Source: Pseudomonadota bacterium
GTDB taxonomy: Bacteria; Pseudomonadota; Alphaproteobacteria; Caulobacterales; Caulobacteraceae
Direction of reading: 5' to 3'
Assembly: GCA_023451375.1 (NCBI GenBank)
Contig: JAEXZS010000085.1
Span: 13,666-77,665, forward strand
Length of the DNA stretch: 64,000 nucleotides
The notes under the pieces were generated by a model. That model searched no databases. It was not told the origin of the DNA and worked only from the letters and a program-made list of their open reading frames with translations. This document shows positions 25,508 through 35,023 of this stretch, piece after piece; the first letter of the stretch is position 1; each line of letters starts with the position of its first letter. Position numbers and translations under genes: made by a program.

Positions 25508-27103
25508 TCAGTCCAGACCGGACGCCCGTCCCGCGCCGGGCTCTCGGCGCAGCACGCCCTTGAGTTCTGACAGGGATACGGCGCGGAACACCAGCAGGCC
25601 CGCGCCATAGACCGCCGCCCCGGCGCCGCAGACGATCAGCACCGCCGCCTCCTTGGCCAGGAACAGGTCGCTGAGCAGCGGGTAGGCGACGCCGGCGGCG
25701 AAGAGCAGGGCGGCCATCACCGCGCTGGCCGCGAGGATGCGCGACAGCCGCGACATGAAGGCGGGGGACGGCCGCCATGTGTCTTCCCTCACCAGCGTCC
25801 CGGCCAACAGGGCGACGTTGACCCAGGCCGAGGCGCTGGTGGCGATGGCGAGGCCCAGCACGCCGTCCCAGCCCCTCGACCCAAACCAGAAGAACAGGAC
25901 CGAGCCCAGCAGGACCGTCAGGATCACCGATGACACGGCGAAGATCATCGGCCGCCTCGTGTCCTCGCGCGCGAAGAAGGGGGGGGTCAGCACCTTGACC
26001 AGGACGAAGGCCGGCACGCCCCAGGCGAACTGGCGCAGCACGTCGGCCGTTCGCGCCGCGTCCGCCGAGGTGAAGGCCGCGCGCGTCACCGTGGCGTCGA
26101 TGATGAAGAAGGGAATGACGAACAGGGCCACGCCGGCCGGAAGGGCGAAGGCCAGGGCCAGCCCCAGTCCGTCGTCCATCGTCTTGCGCCCTCCCGCGTG
26201 GTCGCCGGATACGAAGGCCCGGGTGAGCCGCGGCACCAGGGCGAGGCCCAGCGCCACCCCGACCAGCCCGAGCGGCAGCTGGTACAGGCGGTCCGCGTTG
26301 TACAGCACCGACCGCGCGCCTTCGTTCGACCCGGCCAGGAATTGGCTGACCAGGGAGTTGATCTGGAAGGCGCCGCCCGCCAGCACGCCGGGCACGGCCA
26401 GGCTCAGGGTCTTCTTCACGCCCGGCGTCAGGCGCGGCCAGGAAAGGCGAACGCCCACGCCGAGCCGCCGCACGCCCCACCACAGCAGGCCTGCCTGGAT
26501 AACGCCGGATACGGTGACCGCCGCGCTCACCGCCATCAGGATCTCCGGCTGGGACATGGGCGTGACGCTGGGCGCGATCAGCGGAACCAGGGTGCACAGG
26601 TTCAGGAACACCGGCGCCCCCGCCGACAAGGCGAACCGCCCGCCGGTGTTCAGCACGCCCGACAGCAGCGAGGCGATGGTCATGCACGCCAGGTACGGCA
26701 TGGTCAGCTGCGCCGCCGTCGCCGCCGCCTTCATCACCCCCGCGTCGTCGCGCCATGCCGACAGCAGCCACGGCATGGCCCAGGGCATGATCAGCTGAAG
26801 CAGGATGCAGAAGCCGGCGACAACGGCGAAGATGAAGCTCAGCGCCTCGGACGCCGTCACCGCCGCCGCCGCCTCGCCCTCGCGCTGCCGCACCCCGCCG
26901 TAGATCGGCACGAACGCCTGGGCGAAGGCGCCCTCGGCGAACAGGCGCCGGAACATGTTGGGCAGCATCAGGGCCGTGGTGAAGGCGTCCATCATCGGCC
27001 CCTGGCCGAAGCGCGCCGACAGGAACAGGTCACGGGCGAACCCCAGGACGCGGCTGCCCAGCGTCAGGGTGGCTTGCACCAGGGTGTTGCGGGCGAGGCT
27101 CAT
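25508..27103 (-). CDS. murJ: Lipid II flippase MurJ (MviN)
   Basis: Inner-membrane MOP-superfamily flippase of 531 residues that moves lipid II to the periplasmic face for peptidoglycan synthesis. The N-terminus MSLARNTLVQATLTLGSRVLGFARD and FAEGAFAQAFVPIY are the MurJ signatures. About 14 hydrophobic helices span the chain. It lies between trpS and glnD, an order also common in relatives, with 27 bp to glnD. The frame ends in a short polar tail (RREPGAGRASGLD). Confidence 0.96.
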   Translation of the reverse strand: MSLARNTLVQATLTLGSRVLGFARDLFLSARFGQGPMMDAFTTALMLPNMFRRLFAEGAFAQAFVPIYGGVRQREGEAAAAVTASEALSFIFAVVAGFCILLQLIMPWAMPWLLSAWRDDAGVMKAAATAAQLTMPYLACMTIASLLSGVLNTGGRFALSAGAPVFLNLCTLVPLIAPSVTPMSQPEILMAVSAAVTVSGVIQAGLLWWGVRRLGVGVRLSWPRLTPGVKKTLSLAVPGVLAGGAFQINSLVSQFLAGSNEGARSVLYNADRLYQLPLGLVGVALGLALVPRLTRAFVSGDHAGGRKTMDDGLGLALAFALPAGVALFVIPFFIIDATVTRAAFTSADAARTADVLRQFAWGVPAFVLVKVLTPPFFAREDTRRPMIFAVSSVILTVLLGSVLFFWFGSRGWDGVLGLAIATSASAWVNVALLAGTLVREDTWRPSPAFMSRLSRILAASAVMAALLFAAGVAYPLLSDLFLAKEAAVLIVCGAGAAVYGAGLLVFRAVSLSELKGVLRREPGAGRASGLD

Positions 27104-27130
27104 CGGACTTCCAGCGGCTGACGGGCCCGC

Positions 27131-29836
27131 TTAGCGCGCTTCCACGGATGACGATACGGCCTTGGCGCGCGGACTGCGGCGGCCCAGTTCGGACACGTCA
27201 CGTGCGCTGGCGCGGGCGGTGGCGACCTTGCGTCCGGCGGGGGCGGGGGCGCGGCTGTCCAGCACCGCCTCCAGCGCCGCCTTCAGTTCCGACGCCACCT
27301 CCTCCGAGGCGATTTTCCGCCCCTTGCCGTCGACCACGTAGAAGCTGTCCACCGCCCGCTCGCCGAAACTGGCGACGTGAGCCGAGCGTATGTTCAGTCC
27401 CTGATCGTTGAACACGCGTGACAGGGCCGCCAGCAGGCCGGGGCGGTCGGCGCCCGACACCTCGACCACCGTCGCCGCCTCGCTGGCGTGGTGATCGATC
27501 ATCACGACGGGGCGCACCTCGAAGGCGGCCTTGCGGGCGTTGACCGCCGGCTCGGGCGCCTTGCCGATCCGCCCGTCGCCACGCGCGGCCCGTTCCAGCG
27601 CCTCCAGCAACCGTTCCAGCCGGCGCGGCTCCGCCTGGCCGTAGGGCAGGCCGGCCCCGTCCTGCACCCGGAACACGTCCAGCACCACGCCCTCGGACGT
27701 GGCGACCCTGGCGTCGACGATATCCGCGCCGGCCGCCGCCATGGTCTGGGCCAGGTCGGCGAACAGGCCGGGCCGATCGGCGGCGGCGATGGAGATCTGG
27801 GTCGTCTGGACGGGAAGGCCCTCGACCGCCGGCGTCGGCTGGGCCTCGGCCGCCGCCCCCGTCTCATGGGCGCGCGCGACCAGGGCGGGGTGGTCGGCCA
27901 GAGGATCCTCGCGCACCACGTCCTCGCCCCGGAACAGGGCGGCGACCTGGTTGTAGAGGGCGCGCATCAGCTGGCCCTTCCAGCCGTTCCAGACCCCCGG
28001 ACCGACGGCGCGGATGTCGGCGACGGTCAGCACCAGCAGCATACGCAGCCGCTCCGGATCGCCGACCAGTTCGGCGAAGGCCCGCACAGTGGCCGGGTCC
28101 GAGACGTCCCGCTTTTGGGCGTAGTCCGACAGGGCCAGATGGTTGCGCACCAGCCAGACCACCAGTTCGATCCGGCGCGGATCGACGCCCAGCCGCTCGC
28201 AGGCGCGGCGCGCGGCGATGGCGCCGTCCTCCAGCTGCCCCCGCTCGCCGCCCTTGCCGACATCGTGCAGCAGCATGCCCAGCATCAGGGCTTCCATGTC
28301 GGCGATCAGATGCACGATCTCGGTCGACATCGGGTGGTCGGCCTTCAGCTTGCCGCGCGCGATGTCGTTGATGACGCCGATGGCCTGCAGCGTGTGCTCG
28401 TCCACCGTATAGGCGTGATACATGTTGAACTGGGTCTGGCCGACGATCCGTCCCCATTCGGGCAGGAAGCGGCCCAGCAGCCCCGTCTCGTTCATCAGCG
28501 TCAGGGTGCGATAGGGCCGCTGCCCATGCGCCAGAATGTCCAGGAAGGCCCGCGTCGCCGCCGGATCGCGCCTCAGCTTCGGCGTCACCAGCGACAGCGA
28601 CCGCGTCACCGCCGAATAGGCGTCGGGATGCAGGTCCAGGTCATGCTTGTCGGCGCAGACGAACAGGGTCAGCAGCTTGACCGGATCGCGCTGGAACACC
28701 TCCGGCCCGTCCACCGACAACCGCCCTTGGTCGATCGACAGTCCAGCCACGTCGAGCCGCCTGCGATTGGGCCGGAACGGGCTCATCAGCCGCGACAGGC
28801 CCGACGCTGTCTTCTGGTGCCGCGCCTCCAGCTTGGCCGACATGGCGCGCGTCAGGGCGCCGACGTCGCGCGCCACCAGGAAGTAGCGGCGCATGAACCG
28901 TTCCACCGCCGGCTCGTCGCCGCGCCCGCGCCAGCCCATGCGTCGAGCCACCTCGGGCTGAAGGTCGAACGTCAGCTTTTCCTCCGCCCGCCCGGCGATC
29001 AGGTGCATGTGGATCCGCACCCGCCACAGGAAGTCGAACGCCTCGTCCGACGTCCGCCGTTCGCGCGGGGTGAACAGCTCGTCCATCACCGCCGCGCCAA
29101 GCCGGCTCTCCGGGGCCAGCGAGCGGGCGATCCAATACAGGGTGTTCAGGTCGCGCAGCCCCCCCTTGCCGTCCTTGACGTTGGGCTCGACCTTGTAGCG
29201 GATGGCGCCCGCCTTCTCATGGCGCAGGTCGCGCTCCTCCAGCTTGGCGGCGATGAAGGGCCGGGGGTCGGCCTTGACCACCATGTCGCGGAAGCGCCGG
29301 ATCATCAGCTCGGCCAGGGCCTCGTCCCCGACCAGGAAACGCGCCTCCAGCAGGGTGGTGCGAACCGTCATGTCGCTCTTCGCCAGCGCCAGGCATTCGT
29401 CGAGCGAACGCGCCGCCGGACCGACCCTCGCCCCCAGGTCCCACAGGACGTAGAGGACGAACTCGATCACCTTCTCGGCGCGGGGCGTCGCCTTGCCGGG
29501 ACGCAGGAACAGCAGGTCCAGGTCGGAGAACGGCGCCAGCACCCGCCGCCCGTAGCCCCCCACCGCGACCAGGGCCAGCCGCTCGCTCTCGACCGGCGAC
29601 ACCGGCCACAGCGTTTCGGTCGCCACGGCCCACAGCGCCGTCAGCATCTCGTCGGCCGCGGCGGCGTACAGCCGCGCCACGTCTCGGCCGTTCATGCCCG
29701 CCTCCAGCTTGCGCTGCGCCCTCGCGCGGGCCGCGTCGTAGCGGTCCTTCAGCAAGGCGGCGACGGCGGCGCGGGGGTCCTGGGCGCGCGCGGCCTCTAC
29801 GAGGCGGTCATCCAGGGGCGTCGACGCATCGGGCAT
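27131..29836 (-). CDS. glnD: Bifunctional [protein-PII] uridylyltransferase / uridylyl-removing enzyme
   Basis: Glutamine sensor of 901 residues that modifies PII proteins and so controls nitrogen assimilation. The nucleotidyltransferase site is VAVGGYGRRVLAPFSDLDLLFL (about residue 90). The HD hydrolase domain has LLHDVGKGGERGQLEDG (about 525). Two C-terminal ACT domains follow (ISIAADRPGLFADLA and VEVSGADRPGLLAALS). All domains look intact; the length is at the family norm. Start ATG at 29834-29836, divergent from queG. Confidence 0.97.
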   Translation of the reverse strand: MPDASTPLDDRLVEAARAQDPRAAVAALLKDRYDAARARAQRKLEAGMNGRDVARLYAAAADEMLTALWAVATETLWPVSPVESERLALVAVGGYGRRVLAPFSDLDLLFLRPGKATPRAEKVIEFVLYVLWDLGARVGPAARSLDECLALAKSDMTVRTTLLEARFLVGDEALAELMIRRFRDMVVKADPRPFIAAKLEERDLRHEKAGAIRYKVEPNVKDGKGGLRDLNTLYWIARSLAPESRLGAAVMDELFTPRERRTSDEAFDFLWRVRIHMHLIAGRAEEKLTFDLQPEVARRMGWRGRGDEPAVERFMRRYFLVARDVGALTRAMSAKLEARHQKTASGLSRLMSPFRPNRRRLDVAGLSIDQGRLSVDGPEVFQRDPVKLLTLFVCADKHDLDLHPDAYSAVTRSLSLVTPKLRRDPAATRAFLDILAHGQRPYRTLTLMNETGLLGRFLPEWGRIVGQTQFNMYHAYTVDEHTLQAIGVINDIARGKLKADHPMSTEIVHLIADMEALMLGMLLHDVGKGGERGQLEDGAIAARRACERLGVDPRRIELVVWLVRNHLALSDYAQKRDVSDPATVRAFAELVGDPERLRMLLVLTVADIRAVGPGVWNGWKGQLMRALYNQVAALFRGEDVVREDPLADHPALVARAHETGAAAEAQPTPAVEGLPVQTTQISIAAADRPGLFADLAQTMAAAGADIVDARVATSEGVVLDVFRVQDGAGLPYGQAEPRRLERLLEALERAARGDGRIGKAPEPAVNARKAAFEVRPVVMIDHHASEAATVVEVSGADRPGLLAALSRVFNDQGLNIRSAHVASFGERAVDSFYVVDGKGRKIASEEVASELKAALEAVLDSRAPAPAGRKVATARASARDVSELGRRSPRAKAVSSSVEAR

Positions 29837-29886
29837 GGCCCGATCATAGGCGGCGGCGGCGGGCGTGTCGTGCTAAAGGCGCGCGC

Positions 29887-31050
29887 GTGAGCGACCGCCT
29901 CAAGACATTCATCCGCCAGCGAGCGTCCGACCTCGGCTTCGATGTTTGCCGCTTCGCCTCGGCCACTGACGCCTGGCCGGCGGGCGATCGGCTGCGCGCG
30001 TTCGTCGGCGACGGCCGCCATGGCGAGATGGAATGGATGGAGACGACGCTGGACCGCCGCGCCCACCCTACCGCCATGTGGGACGGAGCGCGGACGGCGG
30101 TGGTGCTGGGCATGAACTACGGACCCGACCGGGACCCGCTGCCGGAACTGGCGGACCGCTCGGCCGGCTACGTCTCCGTCTATGCGCGCGGCGACGATTA
30201 TCACGAGGTGATCAAGGGCCGGCTGAAGACCCTGGCCGGTCAGATGGCGGCGCGGCTGGGGGCGGACGTGAAGGTCTTCGTCGACACCGCCCCTCTGATG
30301 GAGAAGCCGCTGGCCCAGCGCGCCGGCCTGGGCTGGCAGGGCAAGCATACCAATCTGCTCAGCCGCACCCATGGCAACTGGCTGTTCCTGGGGACCATCC
30401 TGACCGCCGCCGAGATCGAGCCGGACGCGCCCGAGACCGAACACTGCGGCCGCTGCACCGCCTGTCTCGACGCCTGTCCGACCAAGGCCTTTCCCGCGCC
30501 GTTTCAGCTCGATGCGCGCCGCTGCCTGTCCTATCTGACGATCGAACACGCCGGACCGTGGCCGGTGGAGTTCCGCACGGCGACGGGGTCGCGCATCTAC
30601 GGCTGCGACGACTGCCTGGCGGTCTGTCCGTGGAACAAGTTCGCGCAGAGCTCGCGCGAGATACGGCTACAGGCGCGAGAGACGCTGTCGGGCCCGCGCC
30701 TGGCCGACCTCGTCGCCCTGGACGACGCCGCCTTCCGCGCCCTCTTCGCCAGGAGCCCGGTTAAGCGGATCGGCCGCGATCGCTTCATCCGCAATGTTCT
30801 CTACGCCATCGGCAACTCGGCCGATCCCGACCTGATCGCGCCCGCGCGCGCCCTGTTGGACGATCCGTCGCCCGTGGTGCGCGGCGCCGCCGTCTGGGCC
30901 CTGTCGCGGCTGATGGCGCCGGCGGATTTCGCGGCGCTCGGGGCCTCGGTGACCGAAGCCGATCCCGCCGTGCGCGGGGAGTGGGCCGGCTATCCTGTTT
31001 CTGACGGAAAAAGCCTTCCCGACCTTTCGCTTGAGGCCGCGAAAGGATGA
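29887..31050 (+). CDS. queG: Epoxyqueuosine reductase
   Basis: Cobalamin and Fe-S enzyme of 387 residues making queuosine from epoxyqueuosine in tRNA. It starts at a GTG (29887). The N-terminal domain binds the cobamide (MNYGPDRDP, GYVSVYARGDDYH and LGWQGKHTNLLSRTHGNWLFLG). The two [4Fe-4S] clusters use CGRCTACLDACPTKAF and CDDCLAVCPWNKF. A C-terminal HEAT-like segment follows. Divergent from glnD, with a 50-bp intergenic region. Confidence 0.96.
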   Translation: MSDRLKTFIRQRASDLGFDVCRFASATDAWPAGDRLRAFVGDGRHGEMEWMETTLDRRAHPTAMWDGARTAVVLGMNYGPDRDPLPELADRSAGYVSVYARGDDYHEVIKGRLKTLAGQMAARLGADVKVFVDTAPLMEKPLAQRAGLGWQGKHTNLLSRTHGNWLFLGTILTAAEIEPDAPETEHCGRCTACLDACPTKAFPAPFQLDARRCLSYLTIEHAGPWPVEFRTATGSRIYGCDDCLAVCPWNKFAQSSREIRLQARETLSGPRLADLVALDDAAFRALFARSPVKRIGRDRFIRNVLYAIGNSADPDLIAPARALLDDPSPVVRGAAVWALSRLMAPADFAALGASVTEADPAVRGEWAGYPVSDGKSLPDLSLEAAKG

Positions 31051-31165
31051 TCGACCTGGGGCCGCTTCACTCCGGCGTATGATGCGCGGTCTTTGACATC
31101 CTTGCCGTACGCGGCCTCGCCGGCGCCCAAGGTGCGCTTTTGCACACTATCTTTTCTAGCGCGGT

Positions 31166-31684
31166 TCAGCCCATAGCCGTGCCGACGCCCGATCCGCCGC
31201 CCGGCGCACGGGCGATGTCCAGCAACTTCAGGCGGAAGATCAGCACGGCGTTTGGCGGAATGGCGGGCGGGCCGCCCATCTCACCATAGCCAAGCTCGGG
31301 CGGGACATAGAGGATCCATTCGTCGCCGACGCGCATCTTCTGCAGCGCCTCGGTCCAGCCGGGCACCACTGTCTCGGGCGTGAAGATGGCTGGGGCGCCC
31401 CGCGCGAAGGAGCTGTCGAACACCGTGCCGTCGACCAGCTTGCCCTCGTATTCGACCTTGACCAGGTCGTTGCGGTCGGGACTCTCGCCGCCCGGCGGGC
31501 CGGACTGGACCACCTGATACTGCAGGCCGCTGGGCAGGGTCTGGACGCCCTCTTCGCCGGCGTTTTTCGTCATGAAGGCGGCGGCCTCGGCCTTGCCCGC
31601 CTCGGGATCGACCGGCGCCGGCTGACCGCAGGCCGACAGCAGCAGGCCCGCGACGACGGCGGCCCTAGCCCATGCGAAGTTCAT
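31166..31684 (-). CDS. FKBP-type peptidyl-prolyl isomerase lipoprotein
   Basis: Protein of 172 residues. The signal ends in a lipobox (VVAGLLLSAC, Cys about 19). A short Ala/Glu linker leads to the FKBP domain (about 60-155) with VKVEYEGKLVDGTVFDSSFARGAPAIF, VVPGWTEALQKMRVGDEW and YVPPELGYGE. This arrangement resembles Mip/FkpA-like periplasmic foldases. It overlaps the upstream ilvA by 20 bp, so it is co-transcribed with it, an unusual partner. Confidence 0.93.
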   Translation of the reverse strand: MNFAWARAAVVAGLLLSACGQPAPVDPEAGKAEAAAFMTKNAGEEGVQTLPSGLQYQVVQSGPPGGESPDRNDLVKVEYEGKLVDGTVFDSSFARGAPAIFTPETVVPGWTEALQKMRVGDEWILYVPPELGYGEMGGPPAIPPNAVLIFRLKLLDIARAPGGGSGVGTAMG

Positions 31685-32867
31685 ATCCCCGGTCCTTCAA
31701 GGCGTCGCCGATCTCGTCGGCGTGGGCGCTATCGCGCGTTTCGACCATGATGTCGAACTCGGCCCCCTTGGCCGGCACGTCCAGCGCCAGGCGGTTGTGG
31801 ACCACGTCGATGATGTTGCCGCCCAGGCCCCCGATCACCGCCGCCATGGCCGACAGCATGCCCGGCCGGTCGTCGCCCAGGATGCGGTAGACGATCAATC
31901 TCCGTTCACGGACCATCTCGCGGTTCAGCACCACCGCCAGCATCCGCGCGTCGATGTTGCCGCCGGTCAGCTCAATCCCGACCTTCATGCCCTTGAACCG
32001 GTCCGGATTGGCCAGCAGCGCCGCCAGGCCGCCCGCGCCGGCGCCCTCGCACACCGTCTTCTCCATCGTGGCCATGAAGGAGACGCCGCGCTCGAAATCG
32101 GCCTCGTCGACCACGAAGACCTCGTCGATCAGCCTGTCGGCCAGGCCGAACGGAATGTCGCCGACCGCCTTGATGGCGATGCCTTCGGCGATGGTCTGGC
32201 CGGTGCAGACCGGCGGCTTGCCCGCGCGTTTGGCGGTGAAGGACGGATACCGCGCCGCCTCGACGCCGAAGACCTTGATGTCCGGCTTCATAGCCTTGGC
32301 CGCGATGGCGCAGCCGGCGATCAGGCCGCCGCCGCCGATGGGGATGATCAGGGCCTCCAGCTCCGGCGCGGCCTCCAGGAACTCGATGGCGCAGACGCCC
32401 TGGCCGGCCACGATGCCCTCGTCATCAAACGCCGAGACGAAGACGTATCCCTTCTCCGCCTCCAGCCGCTTGGCCTCTTCGGTCGAACCGGTGAAGTCCA
32501 GGCCGTGGATCACTACCGTCGCCCCGTGCGAGCGGGTGCCGTTGATCTTGGCGAAGGGCGTGCCCTCCGGCATCACGATCGTCACCGGAACCCCCAGCCG
32601 GCCGCCGTGATAGGCCAGGGCCTGGGCGTGATTGCCGGCCGAGGCGGCGACCACGCCGCGCTTGCGCTCCTCCGGCGTCAGCAGCAGCAGCCGGTTCAGG
32701 GCCCCGCGCTCCTTGAAGCTGCCGGTGAAATGCAGGTTGTCGAACTTCACCCACACCTCGGCCCCGGTCAGCTGGGAAAGCCGGCGGGAGTAGCGCGTGG
32801 GCGTGTGGTCGACCTGACCCGCGATTCGTGCGCGGGCGGCCTGAATATCCTCGAAGCTGACGGGCAT
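31665..32867 (-). CDS. ilvA: Threonine ammonia-lyase
   Basis: PLP enzyme of 400 residues converting threonine to 2-oxobutanoate, the first step towards isoleucine. The PLP lysine is in FTGSFKERGALNRLL (about 52). SAGNHAQALAYHG and the phosphate-binding GGGGLIAG loop are present. A single C-terminal ACT domain (about 325-400; YRILGDDRPGMLSAMAAV) indicates the shorter IlvA/TdcB-type form with allosteric control. The C-terminal 7 codons overlap the FKBP signal peptide. Confidence 0.94.
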   Translation of the reverse strand: MPVSFEDIQAARARIAGQVDHTPTRYSRRLSQLTGAEVWVKFDNLHFTGSFKERGALNRLLLLTPEERKRGVVAASAGNHAQALAYHGGRLGVPVTIVMPEGTPFAKINGTRSHGATVVIHGLDFTGSTEEAKRLEAEKGYVFVSAFDDEGIVAGQGVCAIEFLEAAPELEALIIPIGGGGLIAGCAIAAKAMKPDIKVFGVEAARYPSFTAKRAGKPPVCTGQTIAEGIAIKAVGDIPFGLADRLIDEVFVVDEADFERGVSFMATMEKTVCEGAGAGGLAALLANPDRFKGMKVGIELTGGNIDARMLAVVLNREMVRERRLIVYRILGDDRPGMLSAMAAVIGGLGGNIIDVVHNRLALDVPAKGAEFDIMVETRDSAHADEIGDALKDRGYELRMG

Positions 32868-33034
32868 CTGAGCGTTTCCATCTTCACCGGAGCCGTGCGG
32901 CCGGCGGATTCTTCTTTCGCCTGTTTCGCGCTTTGTCGGCCTCGGGTCCAGAGGCGACGCCTTGGCCGTGGAAACGACCGCCGCCGTCGTGCGATACTGG
33001 CCGAAACGTTCGTACGCCGTCCGTGGAGGAAGCC

Positions 33035-33541
33035 ATGTCCATCCGTCCGATCATCCTGCTGGGCGCCTTCGCCGCCTCCCTAGCCGCATGCGCCCCGACG
33101 CCCGGACCGTACGGGACCGTCCAGCCGGCCGCCTTCCGAGCCGACGACTTCGCCTGGTCTCAGAAGGCCGGACAAGGCGGGATCGAAGGTCGGGTGGCGT
33201 TCACCCAGGACGGCAAGAGCTATGCCTGCGTCGGCTCCGCGGGCCTGACGCCCGACACCCCCTACACCCGCGCTCGCTTCCGCACCCTGTACGGCTCCAC
33301 CGAGCGGGCGGTCGTTCCGGCCGCCGTGGTCCGCGCCCGCGACGTGGGCGAGGCCGGGGCCGACTATCGCGCCTATGTTCGGTCGGAGACCTGCGACGGC
33401 GGGCGGTTCAGCTTCTCCGACCTTCCCGACGGCGGCTGGTTCCTCATCGTGCCCGTGCGCGCCCAGGGCGACGAGGGGCCGATGGTGCTGATGCGGCATG
33501 TGACCACGCGCGGCGGGCGGGTGGTTTCCGTCACACTCTGA
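33035..33541 (+). CDS. Hypothetical lipoprotein
   Basis: Protein of 168 residues. The start is set by TGGAGGAA before MSIRPIILLGAFAASLAAC, a lipoprotein signal with lipobox SLAAC. The mature part has two cysteine-containing strands (KSYACVGSAG and VRSETCDGGRFSF), then a beta-rich C-terminus with LPDGGWFLIVPVRA and GGRVVSVTL, resembling a carboxypeptidase-regulatory-like fold. I recognise no named family. It stands alone between ilvA (divergent) and a small membrane ORF. Confidence 0.75.
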   Translation: MSIRPIILLGAFAASLAACAPTPGPYGTVQPAAFRADDFAWSQKAGQGGIEGRVAFTQDGKSYACVGSAGLTPDTPYTRARFRTLYGSTERAVVPAAVVRARDVGEAGADYRAYVRSETCDGGRFSFSDLPDGGWFLIVPVRAQGDEGPMVLMRHVTTRGGRVVSVTL

Positions 33542-33641
33542 CGCCTCGTCCCACAAAGAGACCCCGGTAACGCGGATCGCCATCTTCTCGCCGAAAGCCC
33601 CCGGCGAGATCGCCGGCTCGTAGTTCGGTGGGGAGGCTTTC

Positions 33642-33833
33642 TTGTCCCAGCACAACATCTCGGGGTCCGAGGCTTTCCGCCGCGGCCCGTCCGTCATCAT
33701 CCGCCAGTACCGCCCCGGAGGCATGCGCCGGCGGCGCGCCCGTTCCGGCCTGGCGTTCGTCGCCGGCGCGATCGTCATGCTCCTGCTGGGCCTGGGCGCC
33801 GTCGCCGCCTACGGCTCCAGCCTGGCCGGCTGA
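33642..33833 (+). CDS. Small single-pass membrane protein, TTG start
   Basis: Protein of 63 residues starting at TTG 33642 behind a good GGGGAGG Shine-Dalgarno. A basic cytosolic half (RRGPSVIIRQYRPGGMRRRRARSG) is followed by one transmembrane helix (FVAGAIVMLLLGLGAVAAYGSSL) to the C-terminus. No family is recognised. An internal ATG at 33723 could give a 36-residue form. A terminator follows, which supports a real transcript. Confidence 0.5.
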   Translation: MSQHNISGSEAFRRGPSVIIRQYRPGGMRRRRARSGLAFVAGAIVMLLLGLGAVAAYGSSLAG

Positions 33834-33870
33834 GCGGGAACCTTCGCCCTATCCATGCGTATGAACGGCC

Positions 33871-33936
33871 GGCGCTCCGCTGGAGCGCCGCGACGGCCCG
33901 CCTGAGTCCCGATTTGGCAGGCGGGCCGTTTCTCTT
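33871..33936 (+). terminator. Two hairpins, the second a Rho-independent terminator
   Basis: Hairpin 1: GGCGCTCC-GCT-GGAGCGCC (33871-33889). Hairpin 2: a 12-bp perfect stem ACGGCCCGCCTG (33893-33904) with CAGGCGGGCCGT (33918-33929), followed by TTCTCTT. Hairpin 2 ends the transcript of the small membrane ORF and also abuts the stop of the convergent GNAT gene. Confidence 0.75.
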
Positions 33937-34469
33937 CAGACCATCCAGACCATCATCCGGGTGTCGGCCTCGGCCCGGCGGGCTTGGCTCCATGCGCGGC
34001 GCGTCTCGCCGGTGTAAAGGAAACCCGCCTTCTCCAGCACGCGGCCCGAAGCCGGATTGTCGGCGAAGTGCCCCGCCACCAGGGCGCGCCGGCGCCACTT
34101 GCGGCTGGCCCAGACCAGGGCGCCTTCCAGGGCTTCGGTGGCGAAGCCCCGGCCCCAGAACTCGCGCCCGATCCAATACCCCGTCTCCGGCACGGGGTCT
34201 TCGCCCTCGAACAGGCCGATGACGCCGACCGGCCCCCGGTCCTCGTGCTCAATGACAAAGGTGTTGGCGCGCGCGGGGTCCTGCGCCGCCACCTGCAGCA
34301 CGAAGTCGTCGGCGTCCTCGATCCGGAACGGGTGGGGCATGCGCTTGGTCATGCGCGCAATGTCCAGATCGTTCGCCAGGGCGGCGATGCGCGGCGCGTC
34401 CTGCGGAGCGGGCGCGCGCAGCAGCAGGCGCCGCGTCTCGAGAACGGGAGAGGTTTCAATGACGCACAT
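33936..34469 (-). CDS. GNAT-family acetyltransferase, RimJ/RimL-like
   Basis: Protein of 177 residues starting MCVIETSPVLETRRLLLRAP, the typical RimJ/RimL-type beginning; the 75 codons open upstream run across a terminator and are not protein-like. Motifs: VGVIGLFEGEDPVPETGYWIG, FWGRGFATEALEGALVWA (acetyl-CoA loop GRGFAT) and NPASGRVLEKAGF. It may acetylate a ribosomal protein N-terminus or a small molecule; the target is unknown. Confidence 0.9.
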   Translation of the reverse strand: MCVIETSPVLETRRLLLRAPAPQDAPRIAALANDLDIARMTKRMPHPFRIEDADDFVLQVAAQDPARANTFVIEHEDRGPVGVIGLFEGEDPVPETGYWIGREFWGRGFATEALEGALVWASRKWRRRALVAGHFADNPASGRVLEKAGFLYTGETRRAWSQARRAEADTRMMVWMV

Positions 34470-34532
34470 TGTAGTCGCCTCACTCTTCGCGCCGCCTCCT
34501 TGGAGGGCTCGGACGGCTTCGAGGCGGGGAAA

Positions 34533-34565
34533 CGCAAACGGGGAGCCTGGTGATCCAGACTCCCC
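34533..34565 (-). terminator. Terminator of the rplU-rpmA operon
   Basis: On the minus strand the hairpin pairs GGGGAG and CTGG blocks (complement of 34540-34565, one internal A/C mismatch, TGAT-type loop) and is followed by GTTTGCGTTT. It lies 70 bp after the rpmA stop, between rpmA and the downstream GNAT gene. Confidence 0.6.
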
Positions 34566-34633
34566 GCGGAATATTTCCCTGGTCCGGATCGGCTGCTGGA
34601 GGAGCAACGCGATCCGGAGAGTTCCAGACTGCG

Positions 34634-34921
34634 TTACTCGGCGGCCATCGCCTGAGCGGCGTCGTCGTTGGCCGCGAGAATCGACACGTAACAACGGCCG
34701 CCACGCTTGGTGGTGAATTTCACGGCGCCGTTGGTGAGGGCGAACAGGGTGTGGTCGCGGCCCATGCCGATGTTCTCACCCGGGTGGAAGGTGGTGCCGC
34801 GCTGACGCACGATGATATTGCCGGCCAGCACGCGCTCGCCGCCGAACTTCTTCACGCCGAGGCGCTTCGACTCGGAGTCGCGACCGTTGCGCGACGAACC
34901 GCCGGATTTCTTGTGAGCCAT
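34634..34921 (-). CDS. rpmA: 50S ribosomal protein L27
   Basis: Ribosomal protein of 95 residues whose N-terminal tail reaches the peptidyl-transferase centre. It begins MAHKKSGGSSRNGRDSESKRLGVK, the universal L27 start without the Firmicute-type cleaved extension. GNIIVRQRGTTFHPGENIGMGRDHTLFAL follows. The length is a little over the family norm, with an Ala/Glu tail. It is downstream of rplU in the usual order. Confidence 0.98.
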   Translation of the reverse strand: MAHKKSGGSSRNGRDSESKRLGVKKFGGERVLAGNIIVRQRGTTFHPGENIGMGRDHTLFALTNGAVKFTTKRGGRCYVSILAANDDAAQAMAAE

Positions 34922-35023
34922 CGTATCGCTCCGCTCTTTCCTAAGCGTCCTACCGGCCGTTCGGCCTGCTTGAGGACGCCCCTTGCATCATATGGCGCCG
35001 GTGAGAGGCGCCGGTGAATGTCT

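Noticed and set aside
27488..29890. Open frame of 800 codons on the plus strand
   Set aside because: It is antisense to glnD, whose nucleotidyltransferase, HD and ACT domains are intact.
31090..31160. TTGACATCC and an AT-rich patch after queG, possibly a promoter
   Set aside because: No -10 element at a suitable distance and no gene on that strand downstream.
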